NCBI GenBank assembly: GCA_003254905.1
Contig: QANU01007800.1
Coordinates: forward strand, 648,472-712,471
Reading direction: 5' to 3'
Length of the DNA stretch: 64,000 nucleotides
Source: Nissolia schottii
Taxonomy: Eukaryota; Streptophyta; Magnoliopsida; Fabales; Fabaceae
The notes beneath the pieces were generated by a model that saw only the letters and a program-made list of their open reading frames with translations, did not search any database and had not been told where the DNA came from. This document shows positions 47,727-60,734 of the stretch, piece after piece. The position numbers and the translations under genes are program-made. How positions within the stretch are numbered: position 1 is the stretch's first letter; every line of letters begins with the position of its first letter.

Positions 47727-50700
47727 ATGACTCACTCCTTGCCTGACCTTACCTTAGCCGATTTTGATCCAGAAATCGAAAGAACGCTAAGGAAAATTAG
47801 GCGAGAATCGAGGATACAAAGAGAACCCCCTTTTATTACTAATACTACTATTCCTGTGACAGGTATAATGGCAAATCCCGCCCAAACCTGGGGTGAGTTA
47901 GCAGCTCCTGACTATTCTTATGAGCCATCAGGTGTGGTTTTCCCAGACGATGCCATGGACTTTGAAATAAAGTCCAACTTTTTACATCATTTGCCTAAGT
48001 TCCATGGCTTGGCATCGGAGAACCCACACCGCCACCTGAAGGTGTTCGTCATGACATGCAATACCATGAGATCTCAGTCTGTCACACCTGACTTGGTGAA
48101 GCTTAAAGCTTTCTCATTCTCTCTAGAAGGTGCGACAGTATTCCTCACCAGGCAGTGAACAGTTGGCTGGGCTTGAAGCGACTGTTCCTTGAAAAATACT
48201 TCCCAGCTAGCCGAGTATCTGCTCTAAGGAAAGAAATTTCTGGAACCCAACAAAGGCCTGACGAGACCTTAGGAGAGTATTGGGAGAAATTCCAAGGTTT
48301 GTGCGACATGTGTCCTCACCATGGATTCACTGATGTACAACTCTTGGAGCACTTCTATGAAGGTCTCAGTCTCATGGACCGAAAGTGGATTGATTCAGCT
48401 GCTGGTGGAATTCTAAAGAACAGAAAAACACCAGAGGAAGCTAGACAATTGATTAGTGAAATGGCTGATCATTCCAGATATGAGATGCGAGCAAACCGGC
48501 ATCCCCTAGGAGCATATGAAGTTACTGTTGACCACCCAAATACTGAGTGAGTGTCTCTCACAGAAAAGGTTGACAAATTGGCAGACATGGTCAGTGTTTT
48601 GGCTATGGGACAACAAACCCAAGTAACTTGCTCCCTCTGTCCTGATGGTATCTCTCACTCCCCTGAGCAATGTCCACTTCTTAGGGAAGATACTTCTACC
48701 ATTGCAGCCATGTTTCCTGCTAAGCCAGATCAGTCTAACCAGCAGAGGTATGATCCCTACAATAATACCTACAACCCAGGCTGGAAGGACAACCCGACAT
48801 TCAAATGGGGTAACAACTCCAACACTCTTAATCCGCAACCCCAACCTAAACAATTCCCACAGCAACAACGAAGATATGTGCCTCCTCCGCAGAGGTTACA
48901 ACAGGAGTTTTATCCTGCTCCATAGCAGCAGTTTCATCCTACTCCACAACCCTCACAAGCTGCCTCTGAAAGCCCTGTGCTACAAGAAATGTTAAAAATG
49001 ATGCAGGACATGCAGGCTTCACAGAAGAAGCACGAGGCTGCCTTATCAGCAATATAGAGTAAAATCCACTCCAACAAGCAATCACAAACAAGCAGCTCAT
49101 CCCATCTTCCTTCTTAGACTGTGCCAAACCCTAGGGCAAATGTAAGTGCTATTACCCTGAGGTCTGGTACCATTTTGCAGGAACCGCCGAATGAAGACTG
49201 TGAAGACTCTAGCAGTCACGCTGGAGGAAAGGATTCTGAAAGAAAACCTGGAGAAGAGAACTCTAGCGATCACACTAGAGTAGAAGACTTGAAGCAGACC
49301 GAAGAACCTAATTGGTGCCCGGAACCACTGCAGACAGGAGAATCACCTGTCCCACTTCCTTTCCCTCACAAAGGTCCCAAACCTAAGTCAGCTGCTACAC
49401 TTCAATTGGAAAAGGAGTTCTTAGACACATTTCAAAAGGTGGAGGTAAATATCCCCTTGCTAGAAGTGATTAGACAGATTCCCAAGTATGCCAAGTTCTT
49501 GAAAGACTTGTGCACTAATAAGGGAAGGCTCAAGGACACTGTACAAGTCAGCATGGGGGCAAATGTGTCATCTATTATTAAATCCAACCCATTACCTCCC
49601 AAGTGTACAGACCCAGGTACATTCTTCGTTCTTTGCATTATAGGACAGAGATTATTCACAAAGGCCTTGGCAGATTTAGAAGCAGCCATCAATGTCATGC
49701 CGAAGTCCATCTACCAATCCTTACACAAGGGAAACCTCAAGCCAACTAGTCTGATCATACAGCTCGCCAACCGTAGTACCGCCCGACCAGAAGGAATCTT
49801 AGAGGATGTCGTATTTAAGGTAAATGATTTAATATTTCCTGTAGACTTTTATGTATTAGAGATGGAAAATGATAGTCATGTCAACCAGCCAACATTGATC
49901 TTAGGATGCCCATTTTTGAAAACTGCAAGGGCTAAGGTTGACGTACACACTGGCACATTGTCCACGGAATGCGGGGATATGAATGTGCAATTCGGTTTAC
50001 CTGAGGCCATGCATTACCCTTCAGAAGAGCACTCGATTTTTCAAATCGATGTCATTGACTCCTTAGTTTTGGACACTTATGATGTTTGGGCCGATAAAAT
50101 GATGGAACTAACACCTGAATTTGAATGCCCTGATTGTGATGGTGTTAGTAAACTGTGTTCTGCCTGTAAAGAGATAGATGAGTCTCTGTAAGAAGGTCTG
50201 AGTAATAATTTTGTGAATTCTGAATTTGATATACTTAATGCATCTCCTGTTTTAGAAATGAGTAAGGTTGCAAGGACAGGTGATAATAAGGCAGCAGGCC
50301 CGAAATTAAAGGCCCTTCCCCCTCATCTCAAATACATTTTCTTAGGGGAGGATGACACACTACCGATAATCATAGCCAGTGATCTCTCCTCTCAGCAGGA
50401 AGAAAGGTTGGCCACTGTGCTGCAAAAGCACAAGAAAGCCATTGGTTGGACCATAGATGACATCACTGGGATTATGCCCTGCACATGTACACATAGGATA
50501 CTCCTGGAGGACGGGGCAAAGCCAGTTTGACAACCGCAGCGACGGCTCAATCCACTCATTCTGGATGTTTTGAAAAAGGAAGTGATGAAACCCTTAAAAG
50601 CGGGAATCATCTATCCTATTTCTAACAGTAAGTGGGTAAGCCCAGTACAAGTGGTCCCTAAGAAATCCGGGATTACCGTGGTGAAAAATGAGAACAATGA

Positions 50701-53179
50701 GTTGATTCCTACTAGAGTATAGAATAGCTGGCGTGTTTGTATTGATTATAGACTCCTCAACAGTGCCACCTGCAAGGATCACTATCCCCTACCTTTGATC
50801 GATCAAATGCTTGAAAGATTGGCAGAAAAATCTCATTATTGTTTTCTTGATGGTTACACATGCTATTTTCAGATTCATATTGCCCCAAAAGATCAAGAGA
50901 AGACCACTTTCACGTGTCCTTTTGGCACATTTGCTTATTGGCGAATGCCCTTCGGGCTCTGTAATGCACCCGCCACTTTCCAACGATGTATGATGAGCAT
51001 CTTTTCCGATTTTCTAGAGGACTGCATGGAGGTATTTATGGATGACTTTACCATTTTTGGTACTTCCTTTGATTCTTGTTTAGATAGCCTTGCTTGGGTA
51101 CTTCAGCGTTGTATTGAAACTAACCTTGTCTTAAATTTTGAGAAATGTCATTTTATGGTTAAACAGGGTATAGTTCTAGGCCATGTAGACTCTAGCAAGG
51201 GAATTGCTATTGATCCTGCTAAAATCAATATTATTTGCTCCCTGCCTTACCCCGCATGCATGCGGGAGAAGGACATGCAGGTTTTTATAGGAGGTTTATC
51301 AAGGACTTCAGCAAGATTGCTCATCCCCTCACCTCCCTGTTGCACAAGGACACAAACTTTGTTTTTGATGATAAGTGCAAGGAAGCATTCGACACCTTAA
51401 AGCACGCCCTGACAACAACCCCTATCATTCAGCCGCCAGATTGGGGGTTGCCATTTGAGATAATGTGCGATGCATCAGACCATGCTGTGGGTGTTGTGCT
51501 TTCTCAACGGGTTGGTAAGTTTCCTCATGTGATAGCTTATGCCTCAAGGACTTTGGATGCTGCACAATCTAACCACATCACTACAGAGAAGGAACTTTTA
51601 GCTATAGCTTTTGCTCTCGATAAATTCCGATCTTATTTGATTGGTTCCAAAGTGGTGATGTATACAGATCATGCAGCCCTAAAGTACCTTTTGAAAAAGC
51701 CCGAGGCCTAACCAAGGCTTATCAGATGGATGCTACTTCTCCAAGAATTTGATTTGGAAATTAAAGATAAAAGTGGAGCTGAGAACTTGGTAGCAGACCA
51801 TTTGAGTCGCCTTACGCATATCTCACCTAACCCATTTCCACTTCGGGATGATTTTCCCGATGACTCCTTGTTAATGATATCTGAGAGGCCGTGGTATGCT
51901 GACATCGTAAATTACTTGGTCTCCAATAAAGGGCCCCCACATTTTTCAAAAACCCAATTAGCAAAGCTAAAGAGCGATGCTAAGTATTATCTGTGGGAGG
52001 ACCCTTGCCTCTGGGAAATTGGTAGTGACCAAGTAATTCGAGATGTGTTCCAAGCTCAGAGTTTGAGTCCATCCTTAAATTTTGTCATACTTTGCAAGTG
52101 GTGGCCACTTTAGACCCTAACGCACAGCCAGAAAGGTTTTAGACTCAGGATTTTATTGGCCTTCACTGTTTAAGGATGCCTATGAATTTTGCAAATCATG
52201 TGAGCAATGCTAGAGAGCAGGTAACATCACTTGGAAGAATGAGATGCCCCAATAACCGTTATTATTTTGTGAATTCTTTGATGTATGGGGAATTGACTTC
52301 ATGGGCCAGTTTCCTGTATCTCATGGTTTTACTTATATCCTCTTGGCTGTGGATTATGTGTCTAAATGGATAGAAGCAATTGCCACCAAAATTAACGATG
52401 TTGTTGTAGTTGCATCTTTTGTTCGGTCTAATATCTTTTGCAGGTTTGGAATGCCAAGAGCTATTGTCAGTGACCAGGGGACACATTTTTGCAACCGACG
52501 CATGGAAGCTTTACTCCGTAAATACGGGGTTGTTCATAGGGTATCCACCCCCTACCATCCCCAAACTAACAGGCAAGCCGAAGTGTCTAACCAGGAAATT
52601 AAAGGGATCATGGAAAAGATGGTCAAGCCGAACAGGAAGCACTGGTCGCTGCATTTGGATGATGCTCTCTGGGCATATAGGACCGCGTATAAGACTCCCA
52701 TTGGGATTAGTCCATTTCGGCTGGTATTTGGCAAGCCTTGCCACCTGCCAGTGGAATTAGAGCATCGAGCATATTGGGCAGTCAAACAATGCAATATGGA
52801 TTTGGAGGAAGCTGGATGCCACCGAAAGTTACAACTCCAACAATTAGAAGAACTCCGGTTAGACGCATATGAGAATTCCCGACTATACAAAGAGAAGACC
52901 AAGTTGTTCCACGATAAGCACATTCTACAAAAATCGTTCCAAGAAGGACAATTGGTGTTACTCTACAACTCTCGGCTTAAACTCATGCCCGGAAAACTCC
53001 GATCTCGTTGGGACGACCCCTATGTGGTTACCAAGGTCCACCCGTATGGTAAGATTGAGCTCAAAGATCCCAAGACAGCCAGTACATTTGCAGTTAATGG
53101 ACACCGTCTTAAGCCGTACCACGACACTGCCCGAAGTCTCAACGAGGAAGTGGAGGTTCAATTACTCGCCTCCCCATGA
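47727..53179 (+). pseudogene. gag-pol region of Athila Y1 (broken)
   Basis: Approximate parts: gag (47727-49000) with FLHHLPKFHGLASENPHRHL and FYEGLSLMDRKWIDSAAGG; a linker with charged repeats (49120-49400); protease (about 49500-49950); reverse transcriptase (about 50730-51250) with WRMPFGLCNAPATFQ and the FMDDF catalytic motif; RNase H (about 51440-51700) with CDASDHAVGVVLSQ; integrase (about 52280-52800) with [13 protein letters not shown] and the DQGTHF stretch. The region after the integrase holds no env-like gene that I can support. It has several breaks and is not expected to be active. The Y2 gag is a close relative. Confidence 0.87.
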
Positions 53180-54076
53180 CCAATGAAGCTGCTACCAGAC
53201 GTCTAACTTAAGGACGTTAAACAAAAGTGCTGGATGGGAGACAACCCACCGTTTGTGAGCTTTTCTTTCCTTTTCTCTTATTTATTTGTTTTATCTTTAT
53301 CTTTTCTTCCTTGCCCTGTTTTGTGCATCAAAGCTAGTACAATTTTTCAAGTGTGGGGTGGGGAAGTTTTATTTGTTAAAAATAAAAGTTTTGTTTGCGC
53401 AATAGTTATGGAAATTCATAAATTAGGGATAATTTAGACTAGTTGATGATCGATTTGTGCAAGGTGAATTGTTGTGTTTAATTGAGGCATTATGTTTGAT
53501 TGAGCATTTTATAAAACCTGGCATGTTTTAATTAATTGGATGATATTACCTGGAAAGCTTTTGGGCCTTTATAGGATGGCAACCCTACATGACATTCCTT
53601 TCTTTGCTGTGTGTACACTCACTAGTATTCAAGTCCAGCACTTGCCTGATTTTCTGCATTGCACCTTTTACCTTTGTATATTACATGTGATATGATTGAG
53701 GCATTTCTTGTGTATTTAGCTTACATATCCATATGAGCCTACCTTGAATATTTAACCCTTGTTAGCCCCATTGAGCCTTGTAACCTTTTATTGAATAATT
53801 AGCACAATACAAGCTATTACAACCAAGAAAACCATGAGACACCTAGCCTTAGGGCTTAGGAGAATTGTGGAAAATTGCTCATATGTGCTAAGCAACAAGT
53901 GTGGGGTTCCATGAGGACATGGCACATTCAAAGTAGGGGGGACACTGCTATTTAAAAAAAAAAAAAGAGAGGAAGAAATTTCAGTGCACCGACAGAAACT
54001 CTCCCCTGAGTTGATTAGTAAGCATTAGGGAACAAGAGGAGCTAATGGAGATCAAAGTCCTTGCACCGTTGGTTAA
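53180..54076 (+). other. 3' untranslated region of Y1, left part
   Basis: Non-coding. Contains GTGCTGGATGGGAGACAACCC (about 53228-53248), also present in the X internal region; GTGTGGGGTGGGG words typical of Athila 3' regions; a G-rich AGTAGGGGGGACA tract near 53932 and an A-run. The last five bases, GTTAA, are the Y2 target copy. Confidence 0.7.
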
Positions 54077-54479
54077 TGATAAGTGGATTTTGCACCCTAT
54101 TTTATTATCCTATAAATGAACAAATGCATACTAAAAATGTGTGGTCTTAATACTTGATTGATATGTTTTGCACATTATCCTCTTTGAGAGAAATTAAGGA
54201 AAACGGCAAGTTCAAGCATTATGTTCTTAAAATTTAATGTGTATATTTCTTTTGTAGTTTTCTATTTTAATTATAGGAAATGAATGTACAAGAGGACCAC
54301 TGAAGATATGAAGAGAAGATGTGGCCAAGGGCAAAAGAGGAAAGAAAAAGAAGCAAAAATGGCGAATTACAGCAAGACCGCTCAGTGGTTAAATAGGCAC
54401 CGCTCAGCGCACAAGCAACGATCGCTCAGCGCATAAGAAGCAACCGCTTAGCGAATAATCAAGAACCGCTCAGCGGGTG
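54077..54479 (+). repeat. Left LTR part of Y2 with a 22-bp core array
   Basis: About 90% like the start of the Y1 LTR by eye. Cores at 54379, 54401, 54423, 54445 and 54467 are spaced exactly 22 bp, while the spacers differ. Confidence 0.88.
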
Positions 54480-54546
54480 AGTATAGTGGTGAGTATGCCC
54501 GCCTGTCACGCGGGTGACCCGGGTTCGATCCCCGGCAACGGCGCCA
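54480..54546 (+). tRNA. Partial tRNA-Asp(GTC) copy with 3' CCA, fused to an X LTR; not a working gene
   Basis: The segment matches tRNA-Asp from about position 9 to the 3' end: D-arm AGTATAGTGGTGAGTAT, an anticodon arm CCCGC-CTGTCAC-GCGGG with anticodon GTC, a T-arm CCGGG-TTCGATC-CCCGG, then CAACGGCG and CCA. The 5' acceptor strand is missing, so no cloverleaf can close. CCA is added after transcription in eukaryotes, so the copy came from a mature tRNA by reverse transcription. It is followed by AAATT and the LTR end TGTTGAAAGC, exactly where the primer tRNA of an X cDNA would be. Confidence 0.85.
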
Positions 54547-54551
54547 AAATT

Positions 54552-56120
54552 TGTTGAAAGCTTTTTGCAATGGGTTTTGCAATCTCATCAATTTAATATA
54601 TCCTTCTTACAACTTTCAGATTCTCGAGGAATCCGATTGCAGTACAGTCGGGTATAATCGTCTCCACAGGGAATGTTGTATTTAAAACAATTGTCTTGAA
54701 TTGTGTTACTTTAAGCTTATACGAAATGATTGGTTTCTTGTTGAGTAAATTAACAATGAACAAGTTGCAGATAAAGTAAAGTATAAAATGACAGTAAACT
54801 TAAGTTTAGGCAAGTGAAGAAAGATGTTGGGATTTTAAGTGACAGTATTTCTTAATGCAACCATCAACCTAGTAGATATGACCTATGAGTCTTTTGATTT
54901 TATCGCCACCAGTTCTTAACTTAATCACCTTTTCGCAAGCATGTTAAGATCACAAGTTCCTTTATTATGTTGTCAAATGTCTTGCACAAACTTAACAAAG
55001 TACGTTGACATTAATGCGGGTGTTAGAGTGATTAGTTCTTGGTTCCAGTTATGGCAACTAAGAACTAAATGAATTGATCTAGGTCAGGCTTAAGCGATTG
55101 TAACTTCCGTTTGCAATTTTTAAGCATAGAATCAAGCTTAGCATAGCACTATTGTTCTTAACTTGGTTATAACTTAACTAGCATAACTTCTGTCCATACA
55201 AGCAAGTCTCAAATTAAGAATCAAAGTACCAACAAAAGCTAGCATTAAGCATGAGATCAATCATTAAAATCATAAGACATTCATAGGATCATAAACATAA
55301 GTTAAAACGGATACATATAAGAAATAAAGCACATCGAATCCCAACAACAAGTAAGTTTAGCTATCCATAGACACAGATAGTTGAAGAAGGATGATGACTT
55401 GCTTCCGCACGTCCACCATGATCTACAGCCGTTAGCAATTCTGGCAGCACTTCCTTAAAGGAATTCTTTTAAACCCTAACTTTCTTACTAAACCTACAAG
55501 TAAAATATGAAGTAAGTGAGGTGGGATGGAATGAGTGTAATGGATGCTAGGAGACGTCTTCAAAGTTGCAGGGGAGCCCTCTATTTATAGGCCCTGGACT
55601 AGCACTTTTGCTCAGCGCAAGGGTACAACCGCTGAGCGAGTAATGATTATTCGCTGAGCGGACTGTACTTTATCGCCGAGTGCTCTCTAGGGGGCTTGCA
55701 AGTGGCTTATCCTCTGACAGATTCCTGGTGGCTCGTCAGTTGGGCGGCTGGCTCTTAGCTGGCATCATAAATGCGCCGTCTGCAAGTGGCTTGAGCAGGT
55801 ACAATCGCTCAGCAATTTAAGTTTAACCGCTCAGCGATAATGGTGCTAATCGTTGGGCGATGATGGTAGTACCGCTGAGCGATTCCCCTTTTCTGCACTT
55901 TATCTTCTTTAATTGTTCATTGTAACCATTGCATGGCTTTTTTTCCTTCCATTTCCTATTGTTTTCCTGCAATAATTACAACAATTCAAGCCATTAATTC
56001 CCTCTAGATTCATTATAAAAACTTGTATCGATTTGGAATTATTTTAACTGTTTCATATTGATTAAGATTAGATAAGTGCCATTTTTCTTCTAGCTTTTTA
56101 CCATAATTTGGCACTTATCA
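54552..56120 (-). mobile_element. X LTR joined to the tRNA-Asp copy, inside Y2
   Basis: A 1569-bp X LTR, minus orientation, with normal ends (TGATAAGTGCC and GCTTTCAACA on its own strand) and eight cores between about 55612 and 55880. No 5-bp duplication is seen around the LTR or the LTR plus tRNA. On the right it abuts ACTTAAT and the Y2 primer site. Confidence 0.85.
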
Positions 56121-56128
56121 ACTTAATT

Positions 56129-56144
56129 TGGCGCCGTTGCCGGG
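56129..56144 (+). other. Primer binding site of Y2 (tRNA-Asp)
   Basis: TGGCGCCGTTGCCGGG pairs perfectly with the 3' end of tRNA-Asp. The leader that follows matches the Y1 leader. Confidence 0.8.
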
Positions 56145-57564
56145 CCTTTTCTTCTCTCTTCCTTTCTTTCCCTTTTTGTTGTTTAGTTTTGGTTCCCATG
56201 TATGACTCGCTCCTTGCCTGATTTTACCTTAGCCAATTTTGATCCCGAGATCGAAAGAACGCTAAGGAGAATTAGGAGAGAAGAGAGGCTACGAAGGAAA
56301 CCCCCTATTACTACTAATACTACTATTCTTGTGACAGGTATCATGGCAAACCCTGGCCAAACTTGGGGCCAATTAGCAGCCCCTGACTACTCTTATGAGC
56401 CATCCGGTGTGGTTTTCCCCGACGATGCCATGGACTTTGAAATAAAGTCCAACTTTTTACATCATTTTCCCAAGTTTCATGGCTTGCCGTCGGAAAACCC
56501 ATATCGCCATCTGAAGGTGTTTGTCATGACGTGCAATACCATGAGATCTCAGTCCGCCACACCTGACTTGGTGAAGCTTAAAGCTTTCCCATTCTCTCTA
56601 GAAGGTGCGGCCCGTGACCGGTATTACAGCATCCCTCACCAGGCAGTGAATAGTTGGCTGGGCTTGAAGAAGCTGTTCCTTGAAAAATACTTCCCAGCTA
56701 GCTGAGTATCCGCTCTAAGGAAAGAAATCTCTAGAATCCAACAAAGGCCTGACGAGACCTTAGGAGAATATTGGGAGAGATTCCAAAGTTTGTGCGACAT
56801 GTGTCCTTACCATGGGTTCGCTGACGTACAACTCTTGGAGCACTTCTATGAAGGTCTCAGCCTTATGGACCGAAAATGGGTTGATTCCGCTGCTGGTGGT
56901 ATTTTAAAGAATAGGAAAACACCAGAGGAGGCCAGACAGTTGATCAGCGAAATGGCTGATCATTCCAGGTACAAGATGCGAGTTAACCGGCATACCAGAA
57001 GAGCATATGAAGTTACTGTTGACCGCCCGAACAATGAGTTCGTGTCTCTTACAGAAAAGGTTGACAACTTGGATGACATGGTCAGTGTTTTGGCTATGGG
57101 ACAACAAACTCAAGCAGTTTGCTCTCTCTGTCCTGATGGCATCTCTCACTCCCCTGAGCGGTGTCCACTTCTCAGGGACAAGACTTCTACAGTTGCGGCC
57201 ATGTTTCTGGGTAAGCCAGATCAGTCCAACTAGCAGAGGTATGATCCCTACAATAATACCTACAACCCAGGCTGGAAGGACAACCCGGCGTTCAAATGGA
57301 GTAACAACTCTAACACTCTTAATCCGCAACCCCAACCCAAACTATTCCCACAACAATAACAACGAAGATATGTGTCACCTCCGCAGAGGTCACAACAGCA
57401 GTTCCATCCTGCTCCCCAACAGCAGTTCCATCCTGCTCCACAACCCCCACAAGCTGCCTCTGAGAGTCCTATGCTACAAGAAATGTTAAAAATGATGCAG
57501 GACATGCAGGCTTCACAGAAGAAGTATGAGGCCACCCTATCAGCAATACAGAGTAAAATCCACT

Positions 57565-59322
57565 TGATGAAAGCCTTTTCAACCACTTGCTAGGATCTTG
57601 ACATAGCTCTAGGGTTTGTCACGGCCATGCCAGTCTCTTAGAAAGTTTGTCTGCGCTTTTGTTGTTCAAATTAAATATTTATATACATACCTACTGTACG
57701 GCTTTCAGATTCCAAAAGGAATCTGTTTGCAGTATAGGGTATGGTCGATCCCACAGGGAGTTGTAAAAATACTGTTCTTGAGTTCATTTAATCAAACAAT
57801 AGAGTGAAAGATTTGTGATTTGATTAATATTTATATAGANTTTCAGATTCCGAAAGGAATCCGTTTGCAGTATAGGGTATGGTCGATCCCACAGGGAGTT
57901 GTAAAAATACTGTTCTTGAGTTCATTTAATCAAACAATAGAGTGAAAGATTTGTGATTTGATTAATATTTATATAGACTAAATAAAAGACAGGAAAGTAA
58001 AATAGGAAACAAATCAGAGGTAGTTCCGGAGCTTGTTGGGAATTTTAATCACATTGTAGTTTCATGCAGCCAGTTACTTATTACATAGAACTATCATTTG
58101 ATTGCCCGCCACCAGTTCTTGACTTGTCATCACTTTCGCGCATGACAAGATCACGGGTTTCCCTTGTTAAACTGTCACTCTCGCACACGAGCTTAACAAA
58201 GTAAGCCAGCATTATTCCAGATGTTAAAATGGCTAACCTTTATTCCAGTTACGGCAACAAGGTTAGATGAAATGGCTTAGGTCAGACTCTAATGGTTGTA
58301 ACTTTCGTTCACAATGTTCAAGCCTAGGATCTAGTTAGGCATAATGATGTTGATCTTAACTTGGTTATGATTCAATTAACATAACTCTCGTTCATGTAAC
58401 TAAATCCCAAATCAAGAATCAAGACATTAAACAAAACTAGCATTAAGAATAAAACCATTCAAGCAAATCATAATAAAAAGGATAGATTCATATATAATAG
58501 TTACATGGATACAAGAAAACTACAATAATGACCAAAATCCCAACAAAAAGAGGGTTAGGAACCCATCTTACAAGAGAATCTCGGAGGCAAGGTTTGGGCA
58601 CTTACCATGACACGTGCTCACGCTATCATGGCCATGACTTCGCCTAGCTTCCTTGATCTCCGGCTCCTTCACAAGCCTCGTCTTTGTTCCTAACCTAACC
58701 TAAACTAAACTAAGCTTTAAAATACAAAGAAAATATGTAAAAGAAGTGAAGAATGGAGGGGGAGAAGAGATGCTTCGAATGAGCCTCGGCCTCCTCTATT
58801 TATAGGCAAAATTTGGGGTCCGTCGCTCAGCGGTTTTGGTTCCTTCGCTGAGCGATAAACACTTAATCGCTGGGCGGCGGCGCTTTATCGCTGAGCGATC
58901 GTACTTGTACGCGTCTTCATTAAATGCTCGGCAGCTTTTTGCAGGGCGGCGCTGACGTGGCACTCTGCTATTGGCTGGCTCCAGCTGGCTTAATGATGGC
59001 GCCGGTGCAAGTGGCTTGCCGACTCAAGTTCGCTGAGCGATAACCAAATATCCGCTGAGCGATATTGTTCAAAGCGCTGAGCGATACACGTCCTTCGCTG
59101 AGCAATGCTTTCGTCCAGAATCTTCTTTTTAAGCTCTTTTCCAATTTTGCCCTTTTCTTCCCTTCTTCATGGGATTATTCTTCATAATTCATGCTTGCAT
59201 CCATTCTTCAACATATATTAAAAACCTACAAAATACGGGGAATTCATTAGATAATCCGTTAAAAATATAACAGATAAGTGCCATTTTGATGTGTCAATTT
59301 TGCGTAAATTGGGCACTTATCA
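57565..59322 (-). mobile_element. Solo X LTR inside the Y2 gag region
   Basis: On the minus strand it starts TGATAAGTGCCC and ends GCTTTCATCA. CCACT flanks both sides (57560-57564, 59323-59327), and the Y1 gag shows the uninterrupted site (TCCACTCCAACAAGC near 49066). About eight cores lie between 58824 and 59108. Its 1758-bp apparent length includes an assembly duplication around the N at 57840; without it about 1.62 kb remains. Confidence 0.9.
57703..57976. other. Assembly join: ~136 bp repeated on both sides of one N (57840)
   Basis: From TTCAGATTCC to TTTATATAGA the sequence is present on each side of the N with only a few differences. No other X LTR here has this duplication. Confidence 0.8.
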
Positions 59323-60734
59323 CCACTCCAACAAGCAGTCACAAACAAGCAGCTCATCTCATCTTCCTTCTCAGACTGTTCCAAAGCCCAGGGCAAATGT
59401 AAGTGCTATCACCCTGAGATCTGGTACTATTTTGCAGGCACCGCAGGTTGAAGATTCTGAAGACTCTGGCGGTCACGCTAAGGAAAAAAACTCTGGAAGA
59501 AAAGCCAGAGAAGAAGACTCTGACGGTGACACTGGAGCAGAAGGCTTGAAGCAGACTGAAGAACTTAATCGGTGCCTGGAACCACTGCAGACAGGAGAAG
59601 CACCTGTCCCACTTCCTTCCCCTCACAAAGGTCCCAAACCTAAGTCAGCTGCTGTACTTCAATTAGAAAAGGAATTTTTGGAGACATTTCAGAAGCTGGA
59701 AGTGAATATTCCCTTGCTAGAGGTAATTAGACAGATTCCCAAGTATGCTTAGTTCTTAAAAGACTTCTGCACCAACAAGGGCAGACTCAAAGACACTGAA
59801 CAAGTCAGCATGGGGGCAAATGTGTCGTCTATCATCAAATCTAACCCATTACCTCCCAAGTGCACAGACCCAGGTACGTTTTTGGTTCCTTGTGTTATAG
59901 GACAGAGATTATTTACAAAGGCCTTAGCAGATTTAGGAGCAGCCATAAATGTCATGCCTAAGTCCATCTACTAATCCTTGCACACTGGAACCCTCAAGCC
60001 AACCGGACTAATCATACAACTCGCCAACCGCTGTACCCCCCGACCAGAAGGTATCTTAGAGGATGTCCTAGTTAAGGTGAATGATTTAATATTTCCCGCA
60101 GATTTATATGTATTAGAAATGGAAAATGACATTAATGTTAACCAGCCAACATTAATCTTCGGACGCCCATTTTTGAATACTACAAGGGCTAAGATTGATG
60201 TACACACTAGTACATTATCCATGGAATGTCGGGATATGCATGTACAATTCGGTTTACCTGAGGCCATGCATTACCCTTCAGAAGAACACTCAGTTTTTCA
60301 AATTGATGTTATTGACTCCTTAATTTTGGACTCTTATGATATTTGGGCTGATAAAATGATAGAATTAACACCTGAATTTGAATGTCCTGATTGTGATGGA
60401 GTCAGTAAACTGTGTTCTGCCTGTAAGGAGATAGATGAATCTTTCCAAGAAGGTCTGAGTAACAATTTTGTGAATTCTGAATTTGATATACTTAATGCAT
60501 CTCCTGTTTTAGAATTGAGTAAAGTTGCAGGAATAGGTGACAGTAAAGCGGCAGGCCCAGAATTAAAGGCTCTTCCATCTCATCTCAAATACATTTTCCT
60601 AGGGGAGAATGACTCGCTACCAATAATTATAGCAAATGATCTCTCCTCTCAGCAGGAAGAAAGATTAGTCGATGTGCTCAAGAAGCACAAGAAAGCCATT
60701 GGGTGGACCATAGATGACATCACAAGAATTAGCC

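Larger units (their letters stand above)
56202..60720 (+). pseudogene. gag and protease region of Athila Y2 (broken)
   Basis: The gag part (about 56202-57560) closely follows the Y1 gag, with PDYSYEPSGVVFPDDAMDFE and MDRKWVDSAAGG; a Gln/Pro-rich stretch (about 57370-57450) follows. After the solo X LTR come the charged linker (59340-59560) and the protease with DLGAAINVMP (about 59930-59965), then the segment before reverse transcriptase. Several breaks are present. In the family gag builds the particle and protease cuts the polyprotein. Confidence 0.83.

Noticed and set aside
54379-54480. CRISPR-like pattern: short conserved cores with unlike spacers at fixed spacing
   Set aside because: The cores are only 9-13 bp, imperfect and occur in both orientations inside plant LTRs; the host is eukaryotic.
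54480-54546. A working tRNA-Asp gene
   Set aside because: The 5' acceptor strand is missing, the genomic CCA marks a copied mature tRNA, and the segment is fused to an LTR end.
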